From Globisporangium splendens (taxonomy: Eukaryota > Oomycota > Peronosporomycetes > Pythiales > Pythiaceae), in assembly GCA_006386115.1 (NCBI GenBank), contig VFIW01000040.1, positions 62,001 to 126,000 on the forward strand: 64,000 bases of DNA, written 5' to 3'. A program made the translations under genes and the position numbers. Shown piece by piece: positions 34,226-44,745 of the stretch. Position 1 is the stretch's first letter. Each line of letters opens with the position of its first letter. The notes beneath the pieces were generated by a model. That model was not told the DNA's origin, made no database searches, and saw nothing but the letters and a program-made list of their open reading frames with translations.

Positions 34226-34591
34226 ATGGAGGTAGACACATTCACCCGCAGAATCTCCCCATCCGTCGCAGAAGGTGTTTCCAGAGACTCGACGCGGCAG
34301 TACGAATCGATCGATGAGGGTATATCAGGTGGCAATTTACTTGCATTTTCAAAGAGCCATGACAAAGACTACCGGGTTTATCGCTGGAATCAAATGAGAC
34401 TGGAAAGTGGTAGAATGTATTCATCAGTGACGTACCCGCCAAAACGCCAAGGTATGACTCTCCTGGCTTGTGTTGCCATACCGCTATGGTTCCTAAGCTC
34501 GCTCATCAGTGTGTATGTTGACTGTAAGAACAGGAGTACTGAAGCGAGCAGTCCCCGTTTTCCTGCAGTTATGACAAAATTCATCTACTAA
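34226..34591 (+). CDS. Possible small membrane protein, uncertain
   Basis: 121 codons with one hydrophobic segment near residues 77-98 (MTLLACVAIPLWFLSSLISV), preceded by a polar region and followed by a short basic end. Codon use is unlike the LPMO genes and no domain is recognised. It may be a chance ORF; listed because the frame and the membrane segment are plausible. Confidence 0.22.
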   Translation: MEVDTFTRRISPSVAEGVSRDSTRQYESIDEGISGGNLLAFSKSHDKDYRVYRWNQMRLESGRMYSSVTYPPKRQGMTLLACVAIPLWFLSSLISVYVDCKNRSTEASSPRFPAVMTKFIY

Positions 34592-35604
34592 TGTGTTTGG
34601 GCTATCGCAGTCCAGTGTTAGCCCCAGGAGTTGTGCAGTGCACGTGGCACATTCTTTAAGGTATCATTCAATCCTGGATGTTATATCGCTGAAACAGGCG
34701 CCTGCATGGTAATTTGCTTCTGGAATGGACGTTGTTCTTGTGTAGGTGCAAAGCCAATGATGCGGTTTGTGAAGAAGAAAAGAATCAATTCCGCTATCAT
34801 GTCACAACAATTCCTGCATACCCAGCGGAGTAGTGTAGTAGGTTGCCCCTCTGCATGTGGAAAGAAGTGCATGGTGGTGGTGAAAATACGTTTTCTAGCC
34901 TATATTGTGCTGTCAGCAGAGTCACACTCGAGTAGGCGAGCAGCCACCATTCCCCCAAAACCTGCGAACGACGATTAAAGATCCCTAGGAGTCCAGGATA
35001 CTCGCCTGTGTCGCCCAGAAGTGCGAGTGTCTGTTGGAGGAGTCAGCGATACAAACGAGGTACGGTGAGACTGTGGAGCCTGAAGCCGATTGGAGTATGT
35101 CTTGTCTTGATTAGTGCACGGAATACCAGGCATGTGACGTTGGGGCATTCGACAAAAGCACGCGTCCAGCTTCCAGATTCCATCGTTGATGGCACACATC
35201 CAGCAGTTCGGCCGACTCACTTGGACGCACGGCCAGTAGACGTGTCAAAAGAATCGATGTGAACTGGGAATGCAAAATTTGCGAGCCGCTACCAAGTGGT
35301 GAGTATGAGGAAGTGTGTTGCAAAATGAATGAATGAATGAAAGTAAGACGATCGAGCACAGGTACGGCTATGTGCAAGAAGAAAGCAAGGTGATCACTGT
35401 TTGCAATTTCCATGTATTTACAAAGGCTCACGCTGACATTTTCTCTCCCATACAGCGGACGCTACTTGGTTGAATGACCCGAACGAATTTATACATCTAG
35501 GAACGTGACCATCCTACTCTCGAGGAAGACCGGGCTTGCACTGCTGGTGAAATCGAGGTAGATCTCGTGCACGTCTTGCGATTACAGATTACAGGGGAAG
35601 CGTC
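34592..35604. other. Intergenic downstream of LPMO-7
   Basis: Short ORFs only (for example 34631-34978, Cys-rich, no domain). A short GAAT repeat lies at about 35325-35342. Confidence 0.5.
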
Positions 35605-36624
35605 TTACTTGCCGAAGGTCCAGCTCTTGCTGCCGCCGTTCTGTTGGCCGTTAGCTCCCCAGTTGCCCCAGCCGTTGTTATTGTTGTTGTTGCCGCCCGA
35701 GTTTCTGTTGCCGTTGTTTTGATTGTTGTTGTTGTTGTTGTTATTCTTGTTGTTGCTGTTGTTGTTGTTGTTCTTGTTGCTGTTGTTGCTGCTACCACCG
35801 CTGTTGTTGTTGTTGTTGCTGTTGTTCTTGTTGTTGTTGTTCTTGTTGTTGTTGCTGCTGCTACCACCGCTGTTGTTGTTGTTGTTGCTACCGCCATTGT
35901 TGCTGTTGTTGTTGCTACCGCCATTGTTGCTGTTGTTGTTATTGCTGTTGCTACCGCCATTGTTGCTGTTGTTGTTATTGTTGCCGCCCGTGTTACCGCC
36001 CGTGCTCGTCGAAGTCGAGCCTGAAGTCGCTGCGCTGCCGCCACCCGAGCCGATCGGAGCACAGTTCGTGTACACCTGCCAGGTCGGCGTGTGCAGAGCC
36101 AACCAGATCGACATGAGCATCTTGGCGCCACTGCACTTGGACTTGTCGTACGGGAGTTTCGCAGGCGAGCCTGGGTAGTTCTTGGCGCAGTTGTCGTCAT
36201 GGAACGCCATGGTGTTGTCGCACCAGACTTCGCACGGACCTTCGTGGGACGACGTCAACTCGTCCCATTGCACGGTATCTGGGAGCGGCTGTGCGACGCC
36301 ATTGGTCTTGGAGAACCCGCACTCCTTGGTGGCTCCAGACTCGGTCTTCTGCGTCGCGAACGCCAGCGCCTTGAGCGACCCGTAGTTGCTGTTCTTGATC
36401 GCAGCCGTGTACGCCTTGGTGTTGGACGTCGGGTCGGTCGAGAACGACATGCCTGAAGGCACCTTCAATGCTGTGGGGCCGTCGATCGTGCCGGAAGGAG
36501 AGTTGGTGCCGTAGCCGTTGTCCCACGTGGGCTTTGGCAGCGACATCTTGCTGTGCGCATCGGCCGAGGCTGCAAACGCGGCGACTGCGAGCAGGAAAAA
36601 CTTGGACGCGGTCGTGGAAACCAT
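35605..36624 (-). CDS. LPMO-7: AA17-type LPMO with Asn-rich tail
   Basis: 339 residues. Signal peptide 1-23 (ASADA|HSKM), mature His24, HEGPCE His127, WQVYTNC Tyr185, so an HSKM sub-type enzyme. From about residue 205 the tail is almost only Asn, Ser and Gly with a few Lys (NNNNSNNGGS-like units), then GWGNWGANGQQNGG and the end SKSWTFGK. It has neither of the two common tail endings of the cluster. The Asn tract is coded by AAC/AAT repeats prone to length change. Secreted; pectin oxidation expected from the family, tail role unknown. Confidence 0.9.
   Translation of the reverse strand: MVSTTASKFFLLAVAAFAASADAHSKMSLPKPTWDNGYGTNSPSGTIDGPTALKVPSGMSFSTDPTSNTKAYTAAIKNSNYGSLKALAFATQKTESGATKECGFSKTNGVAQPLPDTVQWDELTSSHEGPCEVWCDNTMAFHDDNCAKNYPGSPAKLPYDKSKCSGAKMLMSIWLALHTPTWQVYTNCAPIGSGGGSAATSGSTSTSTGGNTGGNNNNNSNNGGSNSNNNNSNNGGSNNNSNNGGSNNNNNSGGSSSNNNKNNNNKNNSNNNNNSGGSSNNSNKNNNNNSNNKNNNNNNNNQNNGNRNSGGNNNNNNGWGNWGANGQQNGGSKSWTFGK
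35660..35994 (-). repeat. Trinucleotide-rich Asn-coding tract in LPMO-7
   Basis: About 335 bases dominated by AAC/AAT (GTT on the + strand), broken by GGT/GGC and AGC units. A likely length-polymorphic microsatellite inside a coding exon. Confidence 0.9.
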
Positions 36625-36687
36625 GGCGCTGATTTGCTGGAGTGTGGTGGCTGGAGATAGATGGAGGCTGCTGCTTGCTCGCTAGAC

Positions 36688-36706
36688 GGCAAATTGGAGA
36701 ATGAGG
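36688..36706 (-). promoter_or_regulatory. Inr/FPR-like core promoter of LPMO-7
   Basis: On the - strand CTCATTCTCCAATTTGCC, about 65 bases before the ATG. Confidence 0.75.
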
Positions 36707-37695
36707 ACTGGCGTCAGACCCGCTACTGCGTTGCTTTTCCGCGTAGAGGACGCATGCGGGGAGCGTTCCTTGAACACATGAATGAATACCCAACAAGAGC
36801 GAACATGCCTTGGTGCATGGGGCTTAGTCAAACATGGGAACCCTTCGTCCACATGGATGGGTGTTGGTGGGTTTATTAAATATGTAGAAGCAGCTCTGAA
36901 GCATAGTATGACTGCATTTTCCGCTCGCGGAGTTGCACTCACCACTTGAGTCTACGGTGCTAACAAGGCGTGACTGTTCGAATCTGCCGAAGAAGACAGG
37001 ACGGCGCCCATCTTTTCCCTGAGCGAAATGGTTCAAGATGGGCAAGTAAGTCGACACTGTCATCTTCGAGTCCCTTTATCTTCTGCTTTGAGACTCCTAT
37101 CCATTCAAATACCCTGTAAATCGATTATGAAACCTACAGATTTGTGTATGGATGTGCAGAAAGTGGCGGATAAACATGATACCCTTCTTTTCCGGTCAAT
37201 TATACTCAGGCGCAAAACAGAGGAATTCGACATGAGTAGAAGCGCGTTATCAAGATAACCCGCTGGATGTCACTTGCTATTTCGCTGACTTTGGTTGGGC
37301 TTGCACCCATTTCCCCCACCTTTGCATCCAGCACACAAAGGCGGGAAGCCACCAGATGACTGACGAGCCTTTACGTACTGAAGACATTGTCGCGCGTTCA
37401 CGCAGAGCTTTGTTGAAGAGGGATCCGACATCTGGTTTTGTTTGTTGTTTGGTTGTCTGCTGGTGTCACTACTGCTTGAAGTTGTCGACAAGCAAATGGA
37501 TCATCGCCGAGATAGGCGCGTTTGAAACTGTTTGACAATCCGACAGCAAGTTTGTCGTAATGAACAGCGTCAGAATGGGCAAATCAATGGATGGAACCAA
37601 AATGGGGATCAGGATTTCTTTTGTTTCGCGCACGTCATTTGTGTATTTTCGCCACTCAAGAAACTTATAGTGCAATAACTCGATTATCCACGCAT
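36707..37695. other. Intergenic between LPMO-7 and the family B array
   Basis: No gene supported. Confidence 0.5.
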
Positions 37696-38049
37696 CTACT
37701 TTCGGGATCGGCGGGTCTTGGCCGTGCACTTCTTCTTGATTGGTGCTGGTGCCGCCGATGCGGCCACAGGCGCTGCCACAAGTCGTCGAGGAGCCCACGA
37801 TGCAGCTGCCTCCGATCGTGATGTCGGCGCACGTTGGGTGTGTCTGGTTGGCCACGAGAGAGTGCCAATAGAACTGCAGCGCGCAGTCGACAGCCTTGCC
37901 ACAGCCCGTGACGCTCGTTGGGATCGTTGCCGTCGTGTCAAAGTTGCCACCGGCGGTCGCAAAGTTATCGAAGGTCTTGATCGTCGCGACCTTTTCGTGC
38001 ATGACTTTGCCGTTCGCATCGGTCTTTGGCTTAACGATGTTCGTCTAGA
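37696..38049 (-). pseudogene. Family B LPMO-like relic, C-terminal half
   Basis: Starts abruptly after a stop codon with TNIVKPKTDANGKVMHEKV, matching the middle of the intact family B genes, then ATIPTSVTGCGKAVDCALQF and HPTCADITIGG. The N-terminal half with the signal peptide, His1 and the PHPGY His is missing. The usual end KKKCTAKTRRSRK is present but in another frame, so there is also a frameshift near 37740-37790. Non-functional remnant. Confidence 0.8.
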
Positions 38050-38053
38050 GGCA

Positions 38054-38400
38054 TTTAACCCGACATCGGTGCGGACAATGCAAGCCTGAGAGCGCCGTTA
38101 TGATGTAATATGTCTGTACCAGCGATAACGCAGTTCTCGCGCTGCTTTCTGCACCGCCGCAAGGCTTTCGCGAAAATGGAAATGCGAGTTTTGCACACAG
38201 AGGACGAAGAAGCGAGCCAGATCAAGTGAAGACACACGATCTCGGCTGATATTTTGGTGGAACCAAATGCGGGTCAATTGAGGTACCCTCTGACGACAAT
38301 GTGGTGATAAATTGTCAACATTTTGTTGCAAGTTGTGCATATTCCGTAGTGGCTCAACTTTTTCAATGCATCACTGTAAAATTTGAGCCTTGTGAAATTG
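38054..38400. repeat. Family B flank repeat R, copy 1
   Basis: Similar to 39876-40200 (shared CATCGGTGCGGACAATGCAA, GCGAGTTTTGCACACAGAGGACG with one change, TTGAGGTACC) and more weakly to 42110-42360. It is part of the tandem unit that carried family B genes. Confidence 0.7.
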
Positions 38401-38428
38401 GATGAGAGCACAACGCTAACTTGTATGA

Positions 38429-38587
38429 TTATGCGGCGGATTTAGCAAAGTCTTCAAGGCGCTTCAAGGTCACCACCTTTTCGTACTTGATCTTGCCACC
38501 AGTTCCAGTCTTTGGCTTGACGATGTTGAACTCGGCGTAGCCTGGGTGTGGCGCTTGGATGGACCATTCCACTAGGAAGTCCTGGGG
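38429..38587 (-). pseudogene. Family B LPMO-like relic, central fragment
   Basis: About 50 codons reading VEWSIQAPHPGYAEFNIVKP, then GTGGKIKYEKVVTLKRLEDF, and a stop. It is closest to B-2 (41 kb). Both ends of the gene are missing, so this is a second, separate relic. Confidence 0.8.
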
Positions 38588-38694
38588 TACTGGTGGTGCA
38601 AACAGATGCTTACTGTTTGGAACACATTACTGTTGGAGAATTTACGCTACACTAAAGAAGAATGCACAGTTCGGAGAAGATACTACTAGGACAT

Positions 38695-39486
38695 TTAAGC
38701 ACGGACGCGACGGACTTTGCCCGTGCACTTCTTCTTAGTCGCAGCTGGAGCTGGCGTCGTATCGGCGTCGCCTCCAGTCGACTCGTCCGAGTTCTCAGGG
38801 TCCTCGGTGGCTGGCGCTGGCGTGGCGGCAGGCGTGGATGGCTTGGTGGTGCCGCTCGCAGGGAGAGGAGTGGTGCTGCTACCCGAGGAGGCGCCACCAC
38901 TGCCACCGCCCTTGACAATGATGTCGGCACAGTTTGGGTACGTCTGGTTCGCGACGTCCGAGTGCCAGTAGAATTGCAGAGCGCAGGCGCCAGCCTTGTC
39001 ACAGCCAGTGACGCTCGATGGGATGGTCAGCTTGTCGTCGAAGTTACCGCCCGACGTGGCGAAGTTCTCAAGACGCTTCAAGGTCACCACCTTTTCGTAC
39101 TTGATCTTGCCACCAGCACCAGTCTTTGGCTTGACGATGTTAAACTCGGCGTAGCCAGGGTGAGGCGCCTGGACCCACCATTTCACTGGGAACTCGACAC
39201 CAGCCGTGAGCGTCGTGACCGGGTTGGTCGATTCGTACACCATACCACGGCAACCGTTCATCATGTCGAACGTTGGACCTTCAGGAAAGTCCTTCTGCTT
39301 GCGCTGGCTCAAGTTCTCGACAGGCGCAATCTGGAGCTCTTGCTGACCGGCGTTCTTCAAGGCACCACAATTAGCGAGGTAGTTGGCGCTCACGGGACGG
39401 ATGTCTGGCGAGGTCAGCATACCATGGGCTTCGATGGTGGACGCGAGCACGGCGGCGAGCACGACGGAGAAAACGACAGACTTCAT
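38695..39486 (-). CDS. B-1: secreted LPMO-like protein, family B
   Basis: 263 residues. Signal peptide 1-20 (STIEA|HGML), mature His21. A second candidate copper His is His109 in QAPHPGYAEF; an aromatic candidate lies in ALQFYWHS (about 172-173). Cysteines at 40, 79, 162, 168 and 186 fit disulfides. The order of N-terminal His, PHxG and C-x-LQ..W...TY.NCAD resembles AA11/AA16-like LPMO cores, not AA17, and no similarity to the AA17 genes is visible in the domain. The tail is Thr/Pro/Glu/Asp-rich and ends TKKKCTGKVRRVRA. Copper oxidase activity is inferred; substrate unknown. Confidence 0.75.
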   Translation of the reverse strand: MKSVVFSVVLAAVLASTIEAHGMLTSPDIRPVSANYLANCGALKNAGQQELQIAPVENLSQRKQKDFPEGPTFDMMNGCRGMVYESTNPVTTLTAGVEFPVKWWVQAPHPGYAEFNIVKPKTGAGGKIKYEKVVTLKRLENFATSGGNFDDKLTIPSSVTGCDKAGACALQFYWHSDVANQTYPNCADIIVKGGGSGGASSGSSTTPLPASGTTKPSTPAATPAPATEDPENSDESTGGDADTTPAPAATKKKCTGKVRRVRA

Positions 39487-39523
39487 CTTTGGGATGTGGA
39501 GGAGAACGGTTGTCGTCTTCGAT

Positions 39524-39542
39524 GGAGATTTGGAGAATGACG
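39524..39542 (-). promoter_or_regulatory. Inr/FPR-like core promoter of B-1
   Basis: On the - strand GTCATTCTCCAAATCTCC, about 40-55 bases before the ATG; the same in B-3. Confidence 0.7.
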
Positions 39543-39875
39543 TCTGTATTGGATGGGATTGCCACTCCTCCTCAGCACGTCCGTGCTCACCGACTCACAA
39601 GCGGCCGACACCAGCAGAGAGGAACTAAAAGAGAGAGCCCACCTTTCGGCAAAGGGACTCTTTTCGGCGACATCCCACTTAGCTCCATACAATTCTTCAG
39701 ATTGGTAGCCGCCGGCCATCGCTGTCGAATGGATGTCTCGTGGCCACAGAAGGTTCCGTCGAGACCAAAGTCTCACATTGGCGGACGCGAATGGAGAAAA
39801 GCGGCCGTCCACACGAAGATCAAAATGATCAGCTCTGCGGCAAGTTGTAACCAATTGTTTCTCTCGGGTATGTTT

Positions 39876-40200
39876 GCCTGATATCGGTGCGGACAATGCA
39901 AACCTGACAGCCCCGCTCGGTACGTCTGTGATAGGACTATCCAATGGTAATGCAGTTCCCTCGCTGCTTTCTGCACCACCGCATGGCTTTCGCGAAAACG
40001 AAAATGCAAGTTTTGCACACAGAGGACGTCGAAGTCGAAGTTGGCCAGACCAGGTGGAGCCAAATGTAGGACAATTGAGGTACCTCCTGATATAAATGAG
40101 GCGCTAATTGTCAGCATTTTGTAATAGATTATGTATATTCTGCAGTGGCTAAAATTTTCAAGGTATCGCTGAACATTTTTACTTGTTTGGCGAAATTGAT
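39876..40200. repeat. Family B flank repeat R, copy 2
   Basis: Partner of 38054-38400, upstream of B-1. Confidence 0.7.
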
Positions 40201-40864
40201 GGAGTTTTCAGATTGAGCATTTGCCAAAACAGTAAGGCGAAACGTGAATTTGAATGGGAACTCAGTGGTAGTTGCGTGGTCAACTGACTAAAACGATCCC
40301 ACGAATGCGCCATCTACATTGTTGCAGTCGCACGAATTAGTCTAGCATCATGAGAACTCGATTAGCATCTTCGTCGATGCCGATAATAGCCCTAACGGAA
40401 ATGCATCGTCATGCGCTGCTTTGAGCTCTCCATTCTCTCTCTCTCTCTCTGCATGGACACGAGACCCTCAGGCTACAGGTTTGCGAAGTCCTGAGGTTCA
40501 TGGAGCAAAGATCGGCCTACTCAGGCGACCTTCAATCTCAGGAATGATCGGGATCAGCGCAGCTTTTCAGAGACTAAAGCTTCAGGTTACAGACCAGCAG
40601 TTTAACAAAGTCGACCAAACCGATGGAGCTGAAGCGACGTCACATTGTCAACGAAGTGGCGAGACTTTGGTCGACTCCTGAAATTATCAACGCTCCTGGT
40701 GGTGAGAAAGCACCAACATGAACCAGGAGTTTCGATATGGTTGTGAAATCGATGACAAGTCCAACTCGAACGAAGACCAAAATCCCGAATTTTCGACTTC
40801 ACTGTTGTTATGTAGGTATTTACGATATACACAGAAAAACGCGCAGTTCGGAAGAGATACTACC
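40201..40864. other. Intergenic downstream of B-2, with CT microsatellite
   Basis: CT repeat at about 40434-40452. Parts of 40370-40860 resemble 43240-43830 downstream of B-3, so the flank was duplicated with the gene. Confidence 0.5.
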
Positions 40865-41596
40865 TTAGTCACGGGCACGACGGACCCTGCCGGTGCATTT
40901 CTTCTTCGTTGGAGTTGGAGTCGCTGAAGTATCAGCGTCGCCGGCAGCAGATTCGCCAGCATCTTCGGCAGCTGGTAAGGGCGTAGCCGCAGGGCGGGAT
41001 GGAGTGGTGCTGCCATTCCCTTTGACAATAATATCGGCACACGTTGGATACGTTTGATTTGCGACGTCTGAGTGCCAGTAGAACTGCAGGGTGCACGCAC
41101 CCGCGGTCTCACATCCAGTGACGCTCGATGGGATGGTCAGCAAGCCGTCAAACTCACCGGCGGATTTAGCAAAGTCTTCAAGGCGCTTCAAGGTCACCAT
41201 CTTTTCGTACTTGATCTTGCCACCAGTTCCAGTCTTTGGCTTGACGATGTTAAACTCGGCATAGCCTGGGTGTGGCGCTTGGATGGACCATTTCACTGGG
41301 AACTCGACACCAGCCGTGAGCGTCGTGACCGGGTTGCTGGCTTCGTACACCGTACCACGACAGCCGTTCATGACGTCGAACGTTGGAGCTTCAGGGAAGT
41401 CCTTCTGCTTACGCTCGTTCAAATTTTCGACAGGCGCAATTTGAATTTGTCCTGCACCGGCGTTTCTTAAGGCACCACAGTCGGCGAGGTACTTGTCGGT
41501 CACAGGACGAAACGCAGGCTCCATCATCTGGCCATGGGCTTCGATGGTGGACGCGAGCACAGCGGCGAGCGCAACGGAGTAAACGACAGACTTCAT
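40865..41596 (-). CDS. B-2: secreted LPMO-like protein, family B
   Basis: 243 residues from the Met at 41596, chosen because it starts the signal peptide (1-20, STIEA|HGQM); an upstream in-frame Met at 41662 does not. Mature His21, PHPGY His109, the CTLQFYWHSDVANQTYP block and Cys pattern as in B-1. It starts HGQMMEPAFRPVTDKYLADC, as does B-4, whereas B-1 and B-3 start HGMLTSPDIRP. Short acidic/Thr-Pro tail ending TKKKCTGRVRRARD. Intact. Function inferred only. Confidence 0.75.
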   Translation of the reverse strand: MKSVVYSVALAAVLASTIEAHGQMMEPAFRPVTDKYLADCGALRNAGAGQIQIAPVENLNERKQKDFPEAPTFDVMNGCRGTVYEASNPVTTLTAGVEFPVKWSIQAPHPGYAEFNIVKPKTGTGGKIKYEKMVTLKRLEDFAKSAGEFDGLLTIPSSVTGCETAGACTLQFYWHSDVANQTYPTCADIIVKGNGSTTPSRPAATPLPAAEDAGESAAGDADTSATPTPTKKKCTGRVRRARD

Positions 41597-41642
41597 CTTG
41601 GGATGAGGAGGTGTGCGACTGAGAATGGCTGTTCGTCTTCGA

Positions 41643-41662
41643 TGAGATTTCGAAAATGACAC
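41643..41662 (-). promoter_or_regulatory. Inr/FPR-like core promoter of B-2
   Basis: On the - strand GTCATTTTCGAAATCTCAT, the same position as in B-1. Confidence 0.6.
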
Positions 41663-43831
41663 GAAATCCCGCTCAACAAGTAACAGACGAGATTAAGCGA
41701 AACTGCTTACCTCTCCTTCTTGAGCTGACACTCACAGACTCACAAACGAACGATAGTCAGAGCAGATGGAGAGAGGAGCAACTCGTCCTTCGACGCTGTG
41801 AAATGTGTTAAGGTTACCCGGCGCTGGGAACATGGCTGCATGAAGTAAAGGAGACTTGAGAGGACGACAACAAGAGCAGAGGAAGCCTCGAGTCGAAGAG
41901 AGCAACAAACAGAGGTGAGTGGGTGCCTGGAAGGCGGAAGATTCTTCATTAAGACCAGCTGGTGCAAGGTCTCACTTTGGAGGACGCATATGGGGAGGTG
42001 AAAGTGACCATCATCACGAGGGTTAAAATGATCACCACGGAGCACAGTGAGATATTGTAATCACCAATTGTCTACTCAGCCACCGCAATTAGCCAGATAC
42101 ACTGGTATGGAGGGCAATGCAAGCGGCTTTGACGTGTGCGCAAGGTTCTTCCAATGCCAATGTGCTGGGTTCGGCGCCTCCGAAAAGGAAATGCGAGTTT
42201 TGCGTATGGAGGACGCCAACGCAAGTAGAGAGGGACACACTATGCTTCAGAAACGCGAAATGCATGACGAGTGAGCTAAACGAGCGTAAAGTTGAGGATC
42301 CAAGTGGTGCAACGATGACAAAATGCTGCGATAAACTGCTTCAGTCCCCCAACCAATGAGTTTCACCGAACGCAACCCGATCTTCTATTTATCGGTACCT
42401 ACAAAATATCGACGAACACCGGTATCTTTTACTTGACATTTGTATGACAGTGTTGGTGAACATCACAAGAGGACTTTTATTTCTATCGGAGCTCTATTCT
42501 GTGAAAAATGATAACTAACAATATTATACGATATTGAAGCAAACAAACAGTATTTCAATATGGATATAAAAGTGTCAACTGTCGGCTCAATTTTATAGTT
42601 GCTGTGTGATCGGTCACGCTCTTCAGCTGAGCACGGCTTCTTTTCTCCAAACATTGGCTCTATGCATATAGGCGTGCGCATGGACAAGAAGAAAAGAAGA
42701 CACTAGAACGAGGCGCACTCTGAGCCGCGTGAACCAACGCTCACACGCTGGTGATCTTGATACAGTGCACGCCGGTTGAGCGACCGTTTGGACTCTTGAA
42801 TGGAACGCCGATTTGATGACCTACACAGGCACAACCTTTGTGCTGATGCGAGGTATTGTTGATTGCGCAGTCGATGGATCGAAAAGATCATGAGCAGGTT
42901 TGTGACACGAAGTGTGGGTGGTCGAATGAGCAAAAAAGATATAAAATGCTGCACATCTGCCTCGACGGAAACTGCGAGAATGTGCTACAATTGTCAAACA
43001 TGGCTCGTTGTATTTGGATGCAGCATGAAAGCATTTTTATCAGCAGACAAAGATTGTGCCAGAAGTGGCACTCTCGATGATGATGCATGAGGATGCAACT
43101 ACCTTTAACCTTCTTTCATCAATAAAACCTTTTCATACTGGATAATAACTACTACACGAGCCAAAAATGCCTTTTACTACTGGTAAACAAGTGGTAATCA
43201 AAATCGTACGAGTGTCATGTGGGATGCATGCAGCATCTATCTCATCGATGCCAAAAGTATCCTCCACAGAAATGCACCTCGGTGCCTTGGTCCGCGTTCT
43301 CCATTTCTCTCCGCCTCGTTATGGATAGGAGCTCATTTCCAATTTTCCCTCGTGCCCTCGAGGCTGTTCTGACCAGTGCAGCGACCCGGTTCCTGACTCA
43401 AAAGCTCCTGCACAGATGTGACCTCGTATCGAGAATGCTAAAGGGCGGATCAACTTACTATTTAGAGGAGCTTGGAAGGAAACAGGTTGAGATTCGCAGT
43501 CAATGAGCTCTCGCGATGCAGAACCAGTCAGCCCACCAGCGACCTGACGGATACGAGTGAGTTTTCGATGCAGACCAGCACGGGTCATCAGCACAGGAAA
43601 TCGATGCCAAGTAAACTGCTGAAGAGCACACGGCACGACAAATGGCGAGACCTGATCGAGTCTGGCTGCAGTGACGAAATCGAGACTTCCAGAACAGGCC
43701 ATTGCAAAATTGCAAATTCAACATCAAGTCAACAAACGAAGCTCAAAACCCCCAAATTCTCAACTTTACTGTTCGGGAATTTACGATACATAAAAAGAAG
43801 GCGCAGTTCGGAGAAGATACTACTGGGACAT
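41663..43831. other. Intergenic between B-2 and B-3
   Basis: No gene seen. 42110-42360 is a weaker third copy of repeat R (GGAAATGCGAGTTTTGCG). 43240-43830 is the duplicated 3' flank of B-3. Confidence 0.5.
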
Positions 43832-44629
43832 TTAAGCACGGACACGACGGACCTTGCCCGTGCACTTCTTCTTCGTCGCAGCTGGAGATGGAGCCGCCGA
43901 GGTCGCAGCTGGAGCTGGAGTCGCTGGAGTCTCAGCGTCACCGGCAGCAGATTCGTCCGAGTTCTCAGGGTCCTCGGTAGCTGCCGCTGGCGTGGCGGCA
44001 GGCGTGGATGGCTTGGTGGTGCCGCTCGAGGAGGCGCCACCACTGCCACCGCCCTTGACAATGATGTCGGCACAGTTTGGGTACGTCTGGTTCGCGACGT
44101 CCGAGTGCCAGTAGAATTGCAGAGCGCAGGCGCCAGCCTTGTCACAGCCAGTGACGCTCGATGGGATGGTCAGCTTGTCGTCGAAGTTACCGCCCGACGT
44201 GGCGAAGTTCTCAAGACGCTTCAAGGTCACCACCTTTTCGTACTTGATCTTGCCACCAGCACCAGTCTTTGGCTTGACGATGTTAAACTCGGCGTAGCCA
44301 GGGTGAGGCGCCTGGACCCACCATTTCACTGGGAACTCGACACCAGCCGTGAGCGTCGTGACCGGGTTGGCCGATTCGTACACCATACCACGGCAACCGT
44401 TCATCATGTCGAACGTTGGACCTTCAGGAAAGTCCTTCTGCTTGCGCTGGCTCAAGTTCTCGACAGGCGCAATCTGGAGCTCTTGCTGACCGGCGTTCTT
44501 CAAGGCACCACAATTAGCGAGGTAGTTGGCGCTCACGGGACGGATGTCTGGCGAGGTCAGCATACCATGGGCTTCGATGGTGGACGCGAGCACGGCGGCG
44601 AGCACGACGGAGAAAACGACAGACTTCAT
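43832..44629 (-). CDS. B-3: secreted LPMO-like protein, family B, near copy of B-1
   Basis: 265 residues. Residues 1 to about 195 match B-1 with one change seen (Ala for Thr in YES[TA]NPV). Signal peptide 1-20, His21, His109, same Cys set. The tail differs by loss of a Ser/Thr segment and gain of Ala/Pro repeats (AATSAAPSPAA), with the same end TKKKCTGKVRRVRA. The two genes also share about 115 bases of 5' flank, so the copy is recent. As with LPMO-2 and -3, change is confined to the tail. Confidence 0.75.
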   Translation of the reverse strand: MKSVVFSVVLAAVLASTIEAHGMLTSPDIRPVSANYLANCGALKNAGQQELQIAPVENLSQRKQKDFPEGPTFDMMNGCRGMVYESANPVTTLTAGVEFPVKWWVQAPHPGYAEFNIVKPKTGAGGKIKYEKVVTLKRLENFATSGGNFDDKLTIPSSVTGCDKAGACALQFYWHSDVANQTYPNCADIIVKGGGSGGASSSGTTKPSTPAATPAAATEDPENSDESAAGDAETPATPAPAATSAAPSPAATKKKCTGKVRRVRA

Positions 44630-44666
44630 CTTTGGGATGTGGAGGAGAACGGTTGTCGTCTTCGAT

Positions 44667-44685
44667 GGAGATTTGGAGAATGACG
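44667..44685 (-). promoter_or_regulatory. Inr/FPR-like core promoter of B-3
   Basis: Same motif as B-1. Confidence 0.7.
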
Positions 44686-44745
44686 TCTGTATTGGATGGG
44701 ATTGCCACTCCTCCTCAGCACGTCCGTGCTCACCGACTCACAAGC

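Noticed and set aside
34631..34978. Cys-rich 115-codon ORF considered as a small secreted effector
   Set aside because: No signal peptide and no RxLR or CRN-type motif.
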